From: Rodentibacter mrazii
Lineage (GTDB): Bacteria > Pseudomonadota > Gammaproteobacteria > Enterobacterales > Pasteurellaceae
Assembly: GCF_001998825.1 (NCBI RefSeq)
Contig: NZ_MLHG01000026.1
Coordinates: 1 to 64,000, forward strand
Length of the DNA: 64,000 nt
Reading direction: 5' to 3'
Of this stretch, positions 9,533-19,315 are shown piece by piece. The first letter of the stretch is position 1; each line of letters starts with the position of its first letter. The notes beneath the pieces are model-generated. The model ran no database searches. It was not told the origin of the DNA and saw nothing but the letters and a program-made list of their open reading frames with translations. The position numbers were made by a program, and so were the translations under genes.

Positions 9533-10738
9533 TTAGAAACTAAGTTTTGCTGTGTCTTGCGCAATCACTAATTCTTCGTTAGTTGGAAGAACGATAGCTT
9601 TAAATTTAGAGTCATCAGCAGTGATCACCCCTTCGTTACCAAAACGGGCTGCGAGGTTGCGTTCCTCATCAATTTTGATACCGAATAATTTTAAGTGATT
9701 TAATGTTAATCTGCGTACTTGGGCAGAGTTTTCACCAATACCACCGGTAAACGCAATGGCATCTAAGTAATCATCACCTAGTGCAGCCATGTAAGCACCG
9801 ATATATTTTGCTAAGCGATAGCTATAAACATCTAATGCCCGTTTGGCTTCAGGATGAGATGGATTTTCGTAGTTATCTTCTGAATAACGGCAGTCACTAG
9901 TTACCCCGGTTAAACCTAAAAGACCTGATTTCTTCACTAAAGTCTCTTCGATTTGATCCATAGACATACCTAAATTTTTATAAAGATAGAAAATAATTGC
10001 CGGATCAATATCACCACAACGGGTTCCCATTACTAAACCTTCTAACGGTGTCAAACCCATAGACGTATCAATACACTCTCCATGACGGACAACAGACACT
10101 GAACCACCGTTGCCTAAGTGGCAGATAATGGTATTAACCTGATCAACCGGTTTGCCAACACGTTTTGCCACTTCGCGAGAAATAAAGAAATGACTCGTAC
10201 CGTGCGCACCATAGCGACGAATACCATTATCTTCATATAAAGAATACGGCAATGCGTATAAATATGCTTCTTCCGGCATTGTTTGATGGAAAGCCGTATC
10301 AAATACCGCAACGTTTTTATCTTTTAAGTGTGGGAATGCTTTAAATGCTTCACGAATACCGATTAAATGTGCCGGATTATGAAGTGGTGCAAATTGTGCT
10401 GCATCTTCAATGTTTTTAATGACATCATCGTTGATTAAAACAGATTTTGTATATTTTTCACCACCGTGTACGATACGATGACCAATCGCTGCGATAGAGT
10501 TTTTAAGCTCATCTGTCATAATGTTTGATGCGAGAAAATCAAGCGCCTCGATATGTGCTGCACCAGCACCTAAATCAGCGTTACCCTTTTCACCGTTAAG
10601 TTTCCATTTAATGCGGGATTCAGGAAGGAAAAAAGCTTCAGCTAAACCAGATAATTTTTCTTCTCCTGTAGCAGGATCAAGAATTGCAAATTTTAACGAA
10701 GAACTACCACAGTTAAGGATAAGAACAAGTTTTGACAT
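9533..10738 (-). CDS. ackA: Acetate kinase
   Basis: AckA converts acetyl phosphate and ADP to acetate and ATP. The ATG at 10738 gives a 401-residue product starting [20 protein letters not shown], the ASKHA phosphate-1 signature. An in-frame extension up to 10864 adds 42 residues with no family similarity and is rejected. Other conserved motifs are [24 protein letters not shown] and CHLGNGGSV, and the adenosine motif FTGGIGENS. Pta follows downstream, and yfbV is divergent, as in E. coli. Confidence 0.96.
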   Translation of the reverse strand: MSKLVLILNCGSSSLKFAILDPATGEEKLSGLAEAFFLPESRIKWKLNGEKGNADLGAGAAHIEALDFLASNIMTDELKNSIAAIGHRIVHGGEKYTKSVLINDDVIKNIEDAAQFAPLHNPAHLIGIREAFKAFPHLKDKNVAVFDTAFHQTMPEEAYLYALPYSLYEDNGIRRYGAHGTSHFFISREVAKRVGKPVDQVNTIICHLGNGGSVSVVRHGECIDTSMGLTPLEGLVMGTRCGDIDPAIIFYLYKNLGMSMDQIEETLVKKSGLLGLTGVTSDCRYSEDNYENPSHPEAKRALDVYSYRLAKYIGAYMAALGDDYLDAIAFTGGIGENSAQVRRLTLNHLKLFGIKIDEERNLAARFGNEGVITADDSKFKAIVLPTNEELVIAQDTAKLSF

Positions 10739-10957
10739 AGGAACCCTATATTTGGTTAAAGTTAATAAAAATCCAATCGGAAAGATCGGACTGTAAAGTC
10801 GCGCATAGCATACACCTTTTACGCAATAAAATAAATTCATCAAGAAAGAAAAATCTGACTTCATTCACAGAAAAATGGAATTTACGTCAATTTGATAAGA
10901 TAGAAATTCGGGACGAACTGGAGTATCATAAGTGCGGTTATTTTTAAGGGTGTTTTT

Positions 10958-11401
10958 ATGTCGTTTTTTTCTATTTTTAAGCAAGGACAAATTTATCTTA
11001 ATACTTGGCCACAAGAGGCTAAATTAGGGATAATTTTTTCTGAACAGCGAGTTATAAAAAGCACGCGTTTTGCACAAAATGCGATGCCGTTAATCGCAGT
11101 ATTTGCTGTTGTGTGGCAACAGCTTTATGCCAAGCACGATATTATGGCATTTTCTGCAGCGGTTTTAACCGCACTTTTTGCCTTACTTATTCCGTTACAA
11201 GGGCTATACTGGCTGGGGAAACGTGCGGTGTCACCTTTGGAAGCGCAAAGCGCAACGTGGTTTTACGATATTTGTGAACGTTTGAGAAATATACAAGAAC
11301 CCTTGCCACTTTTACAGGGTAAACCCACATATCAGCATTTAGCCGAAGTTTTAAGGAAAGCGGAGCAACGATTGGATCGTGCTTTTTGGAAAGAAATTTA
11401 G
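10958..11401 (+). CDS. yfbV: UPF0208 membrane protein YfbV
   Basis: A 147-residue inner-membrane protein of the UPF0208 family. In E. coli YfbV sits next to ackA-pta and has been linked to insulation of the chromosomal Ter macrodomain. The N terminus [20 protein letters not shown] is the family signature. Two membrane segments lie at about 45-65 and 70-92 ([34 protein letters not shown]). The location next to ackA supports orthology. Confidence 0.9.
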   Translation: MSFFSIFKQGQIYLNTWPQEAKLGIIFSEQRVIKSTRFAQNAMPLIAVFAVVWQQLYAKHDIMAFSAAVLTALFALLIPLQGLYWLGKRAVSPLEAQSATWFYDICERLRNIQEPLPLLQGKPTYQHLAEVLRKAEQRLDRAFWKEI

Positions 11402-11414
11402 TGAAATTTATATG

Positions 11415-11430
11415 ACGCAAACGTTTTCCT
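11415..11430. promoter_or_regulatory. PurR operator upstream of cvpA-purF
   Basis: ACGCAAACGTTTTCCT matches the established PurR box ACGCAAACGTTTNCNT at every fixed position. A -10 box TAGAAT at 11448-11453 places the operator over the expected -35 region, so purine-bound repressor would block cvpA-purF transcription. Confidence 0.88.
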
Positions 11431-11497
11431 TTTTGCTTTATTTTTTGTAGAATACGCAGGCTGCTTTATGCAGCTCTTTTTATTGAGAGATTTTTTA

Positions 11498-11989
11498 ATG
11501 ATCGATTACATTATTATTGGCATTATCGCTTTTTCCATTCTTGTCAGTTTACTCCGTGGTTTTGTGCGCGAAGTATTATCACTTGCCAGCTGGGTTGTCG
11601 CGTTTATAGTGGCAAGTCAGTTTTATCCTTACCTCGTAACCTATTTGACGCAAATTGAGTCCATGTATGTGCGAAATGGCACGGCAATCGGTATTTTATT
11701 TGTACTGACATTAATTGTAGGCGGTATTGTGAATTTTGTAATTGCACAGTTAGTTGATAAAACCGGATTAAGCGGTACTGATCGTGTATTAGGAGCAGCA
11801 TTTGGTTTATTACGTGGTGCATTAATTGTCGCGGCGATCTTATTTTTCTTGGGTACCTTCACGAATTTTGAACAAACCGATTGGTGGAAAGAATCAACAT
11901 TGATTCCACACTTTGGGTTTATTATTGAATGGTTTTTCCAACAGCTTCAAGCAAGCTCCAGTTTCTTAAATTCAACATTTAATCAGTAA
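11498..11989 (+). CDS. cvpA: CvpA family membrane protein
   Basis: A 163-residue protein with four predicted membrane segments, of the colicin V production family. In E. coli CvpA is encoded immediately upstream of purF and is needed for colicin V production and envelope homeostasis. The ATG at 11498 is preceded by a purine-rich GAGAGA and gives the family start [29 protein letters not shown]. An upstream ATG at 11468 would add ten unconserved residues. purF follows after 10 bases and shares the PurR-type promoter. Confidence 0.92.
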   Translation: MIDYIIIGIIAFSILVSLLRGFVREVLSLASWVVAFIVASQFYPYLVTYLTQIESMYVRNGTAIGILFVLTLIVGGIVNFVIAQLVDKTGLSGTDRVLGAAFGLLRGALIVAAILFFLGTFTNFEQTDWWKESTLIPHFGFIIEWFFQQLQASSSFLNSTFNQ

Positions 11990-11999
11990 GGGTTATGAA

Positions 12000-13517
12000 A
12001 TGTGTGGTATCGTCGGTATTGTGAGTCAAAGTCCGGTTAATGAATCTATTTATGCAGCATTAACGTTGTTGCAACATCGCGGACAAGATGCTGCCGGGAT
12101 CGTCACAATAGACGATGAAAATCGATTCCGTTTGCGTAAAGCAAATGGGTTAGTCAGCGATATTTTTAGACATGAACATATGTTGCGGTTACAAGGCAAT
12201 GCCGGTATGGGACACGTGCGTTATCCTACCGCCGGGAGTTCAAGTGTCTCGGAAGCACAACCTTTCTATGTGAATTCACCCTATGGGGTAACATTGGTTC
12301 ATAATGGTAATTTAACCAATTCGGAAGAATTGAAAGAAAAAGTGTTTAAAACCGCTCGTCGCCATGTAAATACCAATTCTGATTCTGAATTACTTTTAAA
12401 TATCTTTGCGAATCACCTTGATAATATTCCGCAAGATCATCTAGATCCACAGGATATTTTTTATGCGGTGAGCAAAACCCACAAAGATGTGCGTGGCGCT
12501 TATGCTTGTCTTGCAATGATTATCGGACATGGCATGGTGGCATTTCGTGATCCCTTTGGCATTCGCCCTCTTGTATTGGGGCAGCGTGAAGAAGATGGCA
12601 AAACAGAATATATGTTTGCTTCTGAAACCGTCGCTTTGGATGTAGCAGGTTATGATTTCGTTCGTGATGTCGCACCGGGTGAAGCAATTTATATTACTTT
12701 TGACGGTGAACTTTACGCTCAACAATGTGCTGAAAGTGCGGTCTTAAACCCGTGTGTTTTTGAATATGTCTATTTTGCACGTCCTGATTCCATTATGGAT
12801 GGCGTTTCTGTCTATGCTGCACGCGTTCATATGGGGGAGCGTTTAGGACAAAAAATTGCGAAAGAATGGAAAGATGAATTAGATAATATTGATGTGGTCA
12901 TTCCTGTGCCGGAAACTTCAACGGATATTGCTTTGCAAATTTCTAACGTGTTAAACAAGCCATATCGTCAAGGGTTTGTGAAAAACCGCTATGTGGGGCG
13001 CACCTTTATTATGCCAGGTCAAGCGCAACGTATTAACTCTGTTCGCCGTAAACTCAACACGATTAAAGCAGAATTTAAAGATAAAAATGTGCTGTTAGTA
13101 GATGATTCTATCGTCCGTGGTACGACATCTGAACAGATTGTCGAAATGGCACGAGCAGCCGGTGCGAAGAAAATTTATTTTGCTTCAGCCGCACCGGAAA
13201 TTCGTTATCCGAACGTGTATGGTATTGATATGCCAACGAAAGATGAACTTATTGCGAATGGCCGTAGCGTAGATGAAATTGCGAAACTGATTGGCGTTGA
13301 TAAGTTGATTTTCCAAGATCTTAATGCTTTAACTGAATCCGTTCAGCAAGAAAATCCTACGATTAAAGGATTTGATTGCTCTGTCTTCACCGGCGAATAT
13401 ATCACAGGGGATATTACACCTGAATATTTGGATAGCATCGCCTCACAACGTAATGATTCGGCAAAGAAAAAGCGTGAAAAAGATGCGACAAATTTAGAAA
13501 TTCATAATGAGAGATAA
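12000..13517 (+). CDS. purF: Amidophosphoribosyltransferase
   Basis: PurF makes 5-phosphoribosylamine from PRPP and glutamine, the first committed step of purine synthesis. The 505-residue product starts MCGIVGI, so the catalytic Cys2 is exposed after methionine removal. The N-terminal half is the class II glutaminase ([28 protein letters not shown]). The C-terminal half is the phosphoribosyltransferase domain, with the PRPP loop [14 protein letters not shown] near residue 365. It is in an operon with cvpA under a PurR-type operator. Confidence 0.96.
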   Translation: MCGIVGIVSQSPVNESIYAALTLLQHRGQDAAGIVTIDDENRFRLRKANGLVSDIFRHEHMLRLQGNAGMGHVRYPTAGSSSVSEAQPFYVNSPYGVTLVHNGNLTNSEELKEKVFKTARRHVNTNSDSELLLNIFANHLDNIPQDHLDPQDIFYAVSKTHKDVRGAYACLAMIIGHGMVAFRDPFGIRPLVLGQREEDGKTEYMFASETVALDVAGYDFVRDVAPGEAIYITFDGELYAQQCAESAVLNPCVFEYVYFARPDSIMDGVSVYAARVHMGERLGQKIAKEWKDELDNIDVVIPVPETSTDIALQISNVLNKPYRQGFVKNRYVGRTFIMPGQAQRINSVRRKLNTIKAEFKDKNVLLVDDSIVRGTTSEQIVEMARAAGAKKIYFASAAPEIRYPNVYGIDMPTKDELIANGRSVDEIAKLIGVDKLIFQDLNALTESVQQENPTIKGFDCSVFTGEYITGDITPEYLDSIASQRNDSAKKKREKDATNLEIHNER

Positions 13518-13548
13518 AAAAGTGCGGTGAAAATTCACCGCATTTTTT
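13515..13548. terminator. Bidirectional terminator between purF and ilvE
   Basis: Stem TGCGGTGAA/TTCACCGCA flanked by A and T runs, containing an uptake-signal core. It lies between convergent genes. Confidence 0.82.
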
Positions 13549-13549
13549 A

Positions 13550-14581
13550 TCATTCAACTTTTACAATCCAGCCTTCCGGTGCTTCAATATCACCGAATTG
13601 AATACCGGTGAGCTCATTGTAAAGTTTACGGGTAATAGACCCCACTTCTGTTTCGGAATAGAATACGTGGAATTTGTCTTTATGTTGAATACCGCCTACC
13701 GGTGAAATGACCGCTGCTGTACCACAAGCACCGGCTTCGGCAAATTGATCAAGTTGATCGATATATACATCCCCTTCAATTGCTTCCATACCCAAACGTT
13801 CTTTCGCAATATAGAGCAAAGAGTATTTTGTGATGCTCGGTAGGATGGATTCCGATATTGGGGTGATAAATTTATTGTCTTTAGTAATCCCGAAGAAATT
13901 TGCTGCCCCCACTTCTTCAATTTTAGTGTGGGTTTTCGGATCTAGGTAAATCGCATCGGCAAATTTGCGTTCCGCAGTTCCTTGTTCTGCCGCTAATTCA
14001 TGGGGGAGCAAGCTGGCGGCATAGTTGCCACCGACTTTCACACCGCCGGTTCCCATTGGCGCTGCACGATCATATTCGGTTGTGATGAAATTAGATGGCG
14101 TTAATCCACCTTTAAAGTAAGCACCCACCGGGCAGCAGAATACAGAGAAAATAAATTCCGGTGCCGATTTTACACCAATATTTTCTCCTACACCAATGAG
14201 GAAAGGACGCAAATATAAGGTTGCACCGGAACCATAAGGACCAACCCATTCTTCATTCGCTTTGACGACTTCTTTACAGGCACGAACAAATAATTCCGTA
14301 GGAACTTGTGGCATTAAGAGGCGATCTGCGGTGTGTTGCATACGTTTTGCATTTTCGTCAGGGCGGAATAAGTTGATTGAGCCGTCTTTACAACGATAAG
14401 CTTTTAAGCCTTCAAAACATTGTTGACCATAGTGAAGTGCGGTTGAGCCTTCGTGAATATGTAAGGTATTGTCTGTGGTGAGCTTGCCTTCATCCCATTG
14501 ACCATTTTTCCAATGGGCAATAAAACGATAGTCGGTTTTAATGTAATTAAAACCAAGATTATTCCAGTCTAAGTCTTTCAT
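13550..14581 (-). CDS. ilvE: Branched-chain amino acid aminotransferase
   Basis: A PLP-dependent class IV aminotransferase for the last step of Leu, Ile and Val synthesis. The 343-residue product is of the longer BCAT subgroup (mammalian and Bacillus type) rather than the 309-residue E. coli IlvE. Motifs include [21 protein letters not shown], the PLP lysine in [15 protein letters not shown], and [15 protein letters not shown] lies 9 bases before the ATG. The leader carries an 11-nt match to the seed of the GcvB-like RNA encoded about 280 bp upstream, so post-transcriptional repression is predicted. Confidence 0.93.
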   Translation of the reverse strand: MKDLDWNNLGFNYIKTDYRFIAHWKNGQWDEGKLTTDNTLHIHEGSTALHYGQQCFEGLKAYRCKDGSINLFRPDENAKRMQHTADRLLMPQVPTELFVRACKEVVKANEEWVGPYGSGATLYLRPFLIGVGENIGVKSAPEFIFSVFCCPVGAYFKGGLTPSNFITTEYDRAAPMGTGGVKVGGNYAASLLPHELAAEQGTAERKFADAIYLDPKTHTKIEEVGAANFFGITKDNKFITPISESILPSITKYSLLYIAKERLGMEAIEGDVYIDQLDQFAEAGACGTAAVISPVGGIQHKDKFHVFYSETEVGSITRKLYNELTGIQFGDIEAPEGWIVKVE

Positions 14582-14758
14582 TTTGCTTCCCTTAATATGA
14601 TGTTGTTAGTGAACTGCTATTTAATCTACATCATTATTTTGAGTATTTGAACCTTAAAACCTAAATTTTTTGTGATTTTTCAAAATTTAGTTAGTTATGT
14701 TAAACATAATCAAGTAAAACAAGAAAAGAAAATAGAGTTATGATAGAATTTCGGCATG

Positions 14759-14928
14759 AAAAAAACGCCACTCAAAAAGGGTGGCGTTTAACCAAAAAGG
14801 TTCAAATTATAGGAAGTAAACGAGTAACTTACTGTTACTCAAGTTCAGTTACCTGAACTATATGCAAACACAACATCATACTTAAGTCCGAAACTCATTA
14901 ACTCGTAAAGAATTACCAGCCACTAAGT
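14759..14928 (-). ncRNA. gcvB: GcvB-like small RNA, divergent from gcvA
   Basis: A candidate of about 170 nt in the 473-bp gap between ilvE and gcvA, on the strand opposite gcvA, which is the known gcvB position. The RNA contains UGAUGUUGUGUUUGCA (14862-14880, read on minus), matching the conserved GcvB R1 target-binding segment. The predicted 5' end ACTTAGTGGCTGG resembles E. coli ACTTCCTGAGCCGG. Two internal hairpins are seen (GAGTAAC/GTTACTC at 14822-14840; AGTTCAG/CTGAACT at 14842-14859). The 3' end is a terminator with stem AAACGCCAC/GTGGCGTTT and seven U. In enterobacteria GcvB represses many amino-acid transport and synthesis mRNAs through Hfq. Confidence 0.85.
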
Positions 14929-14936
14929 ATGCGTAC

Positions 14937-14965
14937 ATTGTAAGAATTGACGATAAGAAGAACAA
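14937..14965 (-). promoter_or_regulatory. Promoter of the GcvB-like RNA
   Basis: On the minus strand: TTGTTC (14960-14965), a 17-bp spacer, TACAAT (14937-14942). It ends 8 nt before the predicted RNA start at about 14928. GcvA, encoded divergently, is the expected regulator in this region. Confidence 0.7.
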
Positions 14966-15054
14966 ATGACGTTTTTTTATTTGAAAGATTAGAAAAATTA
15001 ATCTGAATTGAAACTGTCTAAGTATAGACGAAAAAATTATATTTTGGAAGAACT

Positions 15055-15948
15055 ATGTATAAACGTTTGCCTCCCTTGAATTCATTGAAGTCTTTTGAAT
15101 CTGCAGCACGACATTTAAGTTTTACAAAAGCGGCTGATGAGCTTTTTGTTACGCAGGCTGCGGTCAGTCATCAAATAAAACTGTTAGAAGATTTTTTAGG
15201 CATTGAGTTATTTAAACGTAAAAATCGAGCCTTAGAGTTAACTGAATTTGGCAAGGCCTATTTTGTCGATATTAATAAAATTTTACGTAAACTTAATGAA
15301 GCGACAGAGCGGCTATTAGCGCTAAAAGATGATCTTCACTTAAGCATTAGTGTACCTCAAACCTTTGGTCTTCAATGGCTTGTACCGCATTTAAGTGAAT
15401 TTAATCAGCTTCATCCTGAAATTGAAGTTCGTTTAAAAGGGGTAGATCAAGATGAGGGCTTATTAAATAAAGAAATTGATCTTGCAATTTATTATGGAAA
15501 GGGAGATTGGCAGAATTTACAAGTTGATTGTCTGGGCAAAGAAAATTTATTGATTTTAGCCTCACCAGAGTTGCTTGCCCAAAAACCGGTTCATGGTAAA
15601 CAAGATTTAAAGCAACATACGCTACTCCATACGCATACGCGCGATAACTGGCGAATCATGTCAGATTATTTAAAACTTGAAGATTTGAATATCCAACAAG
15701 GACCTTTATTTAGCCATACATTTATGGCATTGCAGGCAGCAAGCCATGGTCAAGGCATTGCTTTGGCTAATCGTTTGATTGCATTGCAGGAAATTGAACA
15801 GGGAACACTTCAGGTAGTATTGCCAACAAATTTACCCGATCCTAAATCTTTTTATGTGGTGAATCATCTTGATCGCCTTGATGATGAGCAAATTCAAGCC
15901 TTTCGCCATTGGATTATTAATGCAATAAAGAAAGAAGAGTATGAATAA
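15055..15948 (+). CDS. gcvA: LysR family regulator GcvA
   Basis: A 297-residue LysR-type regulator. The N-terminal helix-turn-helix [33 protein letters not shown] (about residues 20-52) and the start [21 protein letters not shown] closely match E. coli GcvA. GcvA controls the glycine cleavage operon and gcvB. The LysR substrate domain follows from about residue 95. The divergent GcvB-like RNA supports the assignment. The 3' end overlaps rlmM by 8 bases. In E. coli the order is gcvA-ygdD-rlmM, so ygdD is missing here. Confidence 0.94.
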   Translation: MYKRLPPLNSLKSFESAARHLSFTKAADELFVTQAAVSHQIKLLEDFLGIELFKRKNRALELTEFGKAYFVDINKILRKLNEATERLLALKDDLHLSISVPQTFGLQWLVPHLSEFNQLHPEIEVRLKGVDQDEGLLNKEIDLAIYYGKGDWQNLQVDCLGKENLLILASPELLAQKPVHGKQDLKQHTLLHTHTRDNWRIMSDYLKLEDLNIQQGPLFSHTFMALQAASHGQGIALANRLIALQEIEQGTLQVVLPTNLPDPKSFYVVNHLDRLDDEQIQAFRHWIINAIKKEEYE

Positions 15949-17029
15949 ATTAGCATTATATTGCCGTCCGGGTTTTGAAAAAGAAGTAGCAGCAGAAATT
16001 ATGGATCATGCTGCAAGCCTAGGCATATTTGGTTTTGCCCGTGTTCAAGAACATTCGGGCTATGTGATTTTTGAATGTTATCAACCCAATGAAGCGAATC
16101 GTTTAGCGCGTGAAGTACCCTTTAATCAGCTCATTTTTGCCCGACAGATGTTGGTGGTATCAAACTTATTGGAGAATCTTGATCCTACGGATGGCATTAG
16201 TCCAATTGTGACGATGTTTGAGGAAATATCGGCGCAAGTAAATATCCGACTGTCCGTAGAACTTTTTGTGGAAACTGCCGACACTAATGAGTCAAAGGAA
16301 CTTTCCACATTCTGCCGTAAATTTACTGTACCGCTGCGTCAAGTATTAAAAAAACAGGGCTGGTTAGCGCATAAAGCAAACCGAAAGAGCGGTCTGTTTT
16401 TACATTGTTTTTTCGTGAAACCGAATTGTTGTTATGTGGGTTATTCCTATATCAATAATCATTCCGAACACTTTATGGGGATTCCTCGCTTGAAGTTTCC
16501 CTCTGAGGCGCCAAGTCGCTCTACCTTGAAATTAGAAGAAGCGATTTTAACATTTATTCCTAAAAAGGAAGAAGAAAAGCGGCTCAATGAAAGTATGACA
16601 GGTGTCGATCTTGGTGCTTGTCCGGGTGGTTGGACATATCAATTAGTCAAACGTGGCTTGTTTGTTTATGCCGTCGATCATGGAAAAATGGCTGACAGTC
16701 TGCATGAAACCGGTCGAATTGAGCACTGTGCTGAAGACGGTTTTAAGTTTCAGCCGCCAAAACGCAAAAAGGTTGATTGGCTGGTATGTGATATGGTGGA
16801 ACAGCCGAGCCGTATTACCAATCTGATTGGCAAATGGCTGGTGAACGGTTGGTGTCGTGAAACAATTTTTAATTTAAAGTTACCAATGAAAAAACGTTAT
16901 CAAGAGGTGAGGCAATGCTTAGAAAATCTCACAGATATGTTGAATAAACAAAATTTGACTTTTGAGATTCAGGCAAAACATCTTTACCACGATAGAGAAG
17001 AAATTACCGTCCATATTGTTATTAAATGA
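15941..17029 (+). CDS. rlmM: 23S rRNA 2'-O-ribose C2498 methyltransferase RlmM
   Basis: RlmM methylates the ribose of C2498 in 23S rRNA using S-adenosylmethionine. The 362-residue product has an N-terminal THUMP-like region ([22 protein letters not shown]). The C-terminal Rossmann methyltransferase domain has the SAM motif [19 protein letters not shown] near residue 223, [14 protein letters not shown], and LKLPMKKRY with the catalytic lysine. It overlaps gcvA by 8 bases and is probably translated by coupling. Confidence 0.95.
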   Translation: MNKLALYCRPGFEKEVAAEIMDHAASLGIFGFARVQEHSGYVIFECYQPNEANRLAREVPFNQLIFARQMLVVSNLLENLDPTDGISPIVTMFEEISAQVNIRLSVELFVETADTNESKELSTFCRKFTVPLRQVLKKQGWLAHKANRKSGLFLHCFFVKPNCCYVGYSYINNHSEHFMGIPRLKFPSEAPSRSTLKLEEAILTFIPKKEEEKRLNESMTGVDLGACPGGWTYQLVKRGLFVYAVDHGKMADSLHETGRIEHCAEDGFKFQPPKRKKVDWLVCDMVEQPSRITNLIGKWLVNGWCRETIFNLKLPMKKRYQEVRQCLENLTDMLNKQNLTFEIQAKHLYHDREEITVHIVIK

Positions 17030-17030
17030 G

Positions 17031-17066
17031 AAAAAGCATTTTTCCTCAATGGGGAAAATGCTTTTT
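17031..17066. terminator. Terminator after rlmM
   Basis: Inverted repeat AAAAAGCATTTT / AAAATGCTTTTT with a short loop, directly after the rlmM stop codon. Confidence 0.8.
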
Positions 17067-17087
17067 ACTTTACCGATGATATACATG

Positions 17088-17115
17088 AAAAAAGCACCGA
17101 CAAAATCGATGCTTT
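17088..17115 (-). terminator. Terminator of tRNA-fMet
   Basis: On the minus strand, AAAGCATCGA / TCGGTGCTTT with one mismatch, followed by a run of six T. It lies just downstream of the tRNA 3' end. Confidence 0.75.
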
Positions 17116-17121
17116 AAAATC

Positions 17122-17198
17122 TGGTTGCGGGGGCCGGATTTGAACCGACGGCCTTCGGGTTATGAGCCCGACGAGCTACCAAGCTGCTCCACCCCGCG
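17122..17198 (-). tRNA. Initiator tRNA-fMet (CAT)
   Basis: A 77-nt tRNA on the minus strand, starting CGCGGGGTGGAGCAG and ending CCCCGCAACCA with encoded CCA. The anticodon is CAT in the loop GGGCTCATAACCC; the three G-C pairs of the anticodon stem and the unpaired 5' C at position 1 are initiator features. It is nearly identical to E. coli tRNA-fMet from memory. Confidence 0.96.
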
Positions 17199-17210
17199 TC
17201 TGATGGGTGC

Positions 17211-17238
17211 ACTATACGCCATTCAAGAAATTTTGCAA
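17211..17238 (-). promoter_or_regulatory. Promoter of tRNA-fMet
   Basis: On the minus strand: TTGCAA (17233-17238), a 16-bp spacer, TATAGT (17211-17216), ending 12 bp upstream of the mature tRNA 5' end. Confidence 0.75.
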
Positions 17239-17391
17239 GTATTAAACAAAAGTTTATGTCGCGTTTGTTAATAAAATAATCAAAATGAATATAAATTAAA
17301 CGCTATTGAGGAAATAGTACTAGTGGTTTTAAGCAATTTTTGATAGCGTATGCAGCCTCATAAAAATTCATTTTTTGTTTAGGAATAAGGT

Positions 17392-18513
17392 ATGAAATTT
17401 TGTAAAAATCTCGGCATAAAAGTTTTCTCTATTTTCGCAGTAATATCGATTTTGGTAGCCTGTGGTGGTTCGCCACATAAATCATCAAATAACGGTTCGC
17501 CTATTCTCACACCAACAGGTGATGATCCTCAAAAATTTGGTGCAAAATACAGTGGTCGCAGCTATCAACAAAGTATTTTATCGCCGGTTTCTCGTGTGGA
17601 AAATAAAAGTGCGGTCATTAATCAAGGTGATTTTTTAACTCAACTTTCTAATGTAAAAGCCTATTCCGGCAGATTATCCGATCGTTTTTATAATAACTAT
17701 CAAAAAATTACCAACTGGGTGCTTGCCGGCGCAGATGTACGTGAATTGTCGCAATACGGTATTTCTTCACAGATCATGAAAGGCTTTGATGGTTATCAAA
17801 ATGTCTTGATGACAGGTTATTACTCTCCGGTGATTCATGCCCGCCGAACACCACAAGGGAAATTTCAACATCCAATTTATGCCATGCCGACCTATAAACG
17901 TTTGTCTCGTGCACAAATCTATGCAGGGGCATTGGAAGGACAAGGTTTAGAATTGGCTTACAGTGATTCTATGATTGATAACTTCTTGTTAGGTGTACAG
18001 GGAAGTGGTTATGTGGATTTTGGCAATGGCAATTTGAATTATTTTGCCTATGCCGGACAAAATGGTTTTAAATATCAAGCAGTAGGGCGTTTGTTGGTGG
18101 AAGATGGTGAAATTCCAAAAGAGAAAATGTCAATTCAAGCCATTCGTGATTGGGGAAAAGCGAATCCATCACGTGTACAAGGCTTATTAGAGCGTAACCC
18201 ATCCTACGTATTCTTCAAAAATGATCCAAGTGGGAAAGTGAAAGGTTCCGCAGGTGTACCTCTTGTACCAATGGCAGCGGTGGCTTCCGATCGTAATGTG
18301 ATCCCATCGGGTTCCGTTTTATTGGTAGAAGTGCCGGATATTGATCATGACGGTAATTGGGAAGGCTCGCATAAATTACATTTAATGGTAGCATTAGACA
18401 TAGGCGGTGCGGTGAACGGGCATCATTTTGATTTATATCGTGGCATTGGCGATCAAGCAGGCCATATTGCCGGACTTTCAAAACATTATGGTCGTGTTTG
18501 GATCTTACAATAA
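17392..18513 (+). CDS. mltA: Membrane-bound lytic murein transglycosylase A
   Basis: MltA cleaves peptidoglycan glycan strands to 1,6-anhydromuropeptides from the inner face of the outer membrane. The 373-residue product has a lipoprotein signal ending LVAC, with the lipidated Cys near residue 24. The MltA core follows with GYYSPVIHARRTPQGKFQHPIYAMP. The C-terminal 3D domain has VASDRNVIPSGSVLLVEVP and ALDIGGAVNGHHFDLYRGIGDQAG, which carries catalytic-type aspartates. Its stop codon overlaps the tcdA start codon by one base (TAATG). Confidence 0.94.
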   Translation: MKFCKNLGIKVFSIFAVISILVACGGSPHKSSNNGSPILTPTGDDPQKFGAKYSGRSYQQSILSPVSRVENKSAVINQGDFLTQLSNVKAYSGRLSDRFYNNYQKITNWVLAGADVRELSQYGISSQIMKGFDGYQNVLMTGYYSPVIHARRTPQGKFQHPIYAMPTYKRLSRAQIYAGALEGQGLELAYSDSMIDNFLLGVQGSGYVDFGNGNLNYFAYAGQNGFKYQAVGRLLVEDGEIPKEKMSIQAIRDWGKANPSRVQGLLERNPSYVFFKNDPSGKVKGSAGVPLVPMAAVASDRNVIPSGSVLLVEVPDIDHDGNWEGSHKLHLMVALDIGGAVNGHHFDLYRGIGDQAGHIAGLSKHYGRVWILQ

Positions 18514-19280
18514 TGGCGCGTGTAGATAATTACGAACAGCGATTTGGTGGCATCGGGCGACTTTATACGCCTGAAGGCTTAACCCGTCTTCGACAAGCGC
18601 ATATTTGTGTTATTGGCATTGGTGGAGTCGGCTCATGGGTGGTGGAGGCGTTAGCCCGTTCCGGTATTGGACAGCTCACCCTGATTGATATGGACGATAT
18701 TTGTGTGACCAATATCAACCGCCAGCTTCCTGCATTGAGCGGCAATATTGGCAAACTCAAAACAGATGTGATGGCGGAACGGGTAAAATTGATTAACCCC
18801 GACTGTATCGTCAATATTATTGATGATTTTATTTCACCGGATAATGAGGCGGACTATCTCAATCGTGGTTATGATTATGTGATTGATGCCATTGATAGTG
18901 TTAAAACCAAAGCGGCGATGATTGCCTATTGTAAACGTAATAAAATAAAAATTATCACTGTGGGGGGAGCAGGGGGGCAAACGGATCCTACACAAATCAA
19001 AATTACCGATTTAAGCAAAACCATTCAGGATCCCTTGTTAGCAAAAGTGCGGTCGGTTTTACGCAAGGATTTTAATTTTACTCAAAATCCACAACGCAAG
19101 TTTGGCATAGAGGCAGTATTTTCTACTCAGCCGCTGATTTTTCCTAAAATGGGCGAAGGGTGCACTGTCTCCGCTACAATGAACTGCGCTAACGGGTTTG
19201 GGGCAGCCACAATGATTACCGCAACCTTTGGTTTTTTTGCTGTTTCACGGGTGATTGATAAGATTTTGAATAAGATGTAA
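18513..19280 (+). CDS. tcdA: tRNA threonylcarbamoyladenosine dehydratase TcdA
   Basis: TcdA (CsdL) uses ATP to convert t6A37 of tRNA to its cyclic form. The 255-residue product is an E1-like adenylating enzyme: the N terminus YEQRFGGIGRLYTPEGLTRL, the nucleotide loop VIGIGGVGSWVVEALARSGIG near residue 32, DMDDICVTNINRQ, and DAIDSVKTKA. It completes the modification begun by TsaB elsewhere in the window. The ATG at 18513 overlaps the mltA stop; a start at 18498 would add five residues and overlap more. The pair mltA-tcdA is seen in enterobacteria. Confidence 0.94.
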   Translation: MARVDNYEQRFGGIGRLYTPEGLTRLRQAHICVIGIGGVGSWVVEALARSGIGQLTLIDMDDICVTNINRQLPALSGNIGKLKTDVMAERVKLINPDCIVNIIDDFISPDNEADYLNRGYDYVIDAIDSVKTKAAMIAYCKRNKIKIITVGGAGGQTDPTQIKITDLSKTIQDPLLAKVRSVLRKDFNFTQNPQRKFGIEAVFSTQPLIFPKMGEGCTVSATMNCANGFGAATMITATFGFFAVSRVIDKILNKM

Positions 19281-19303
19281 AAATGGGCAGATTGCCCATT
19301 TTA
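19281..19303. terminator. Terminator between tcdA and the barrel-protein gene
   Basis: Stem AAATGGGCA/TGCCCATTT with a 3-nt loop and T-rich sequence following, between convergent genes. Confidence 0.75.
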
Positions 19304-19315
19304 TATTTTTATCAA

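Noticed and set aside
9533..10864. N-terminally extended AckA starting at 10864
   Set aside because: The extra 42 residues have no family similarity, while the conserved start [16 protein letters not shown] begins at 10738.
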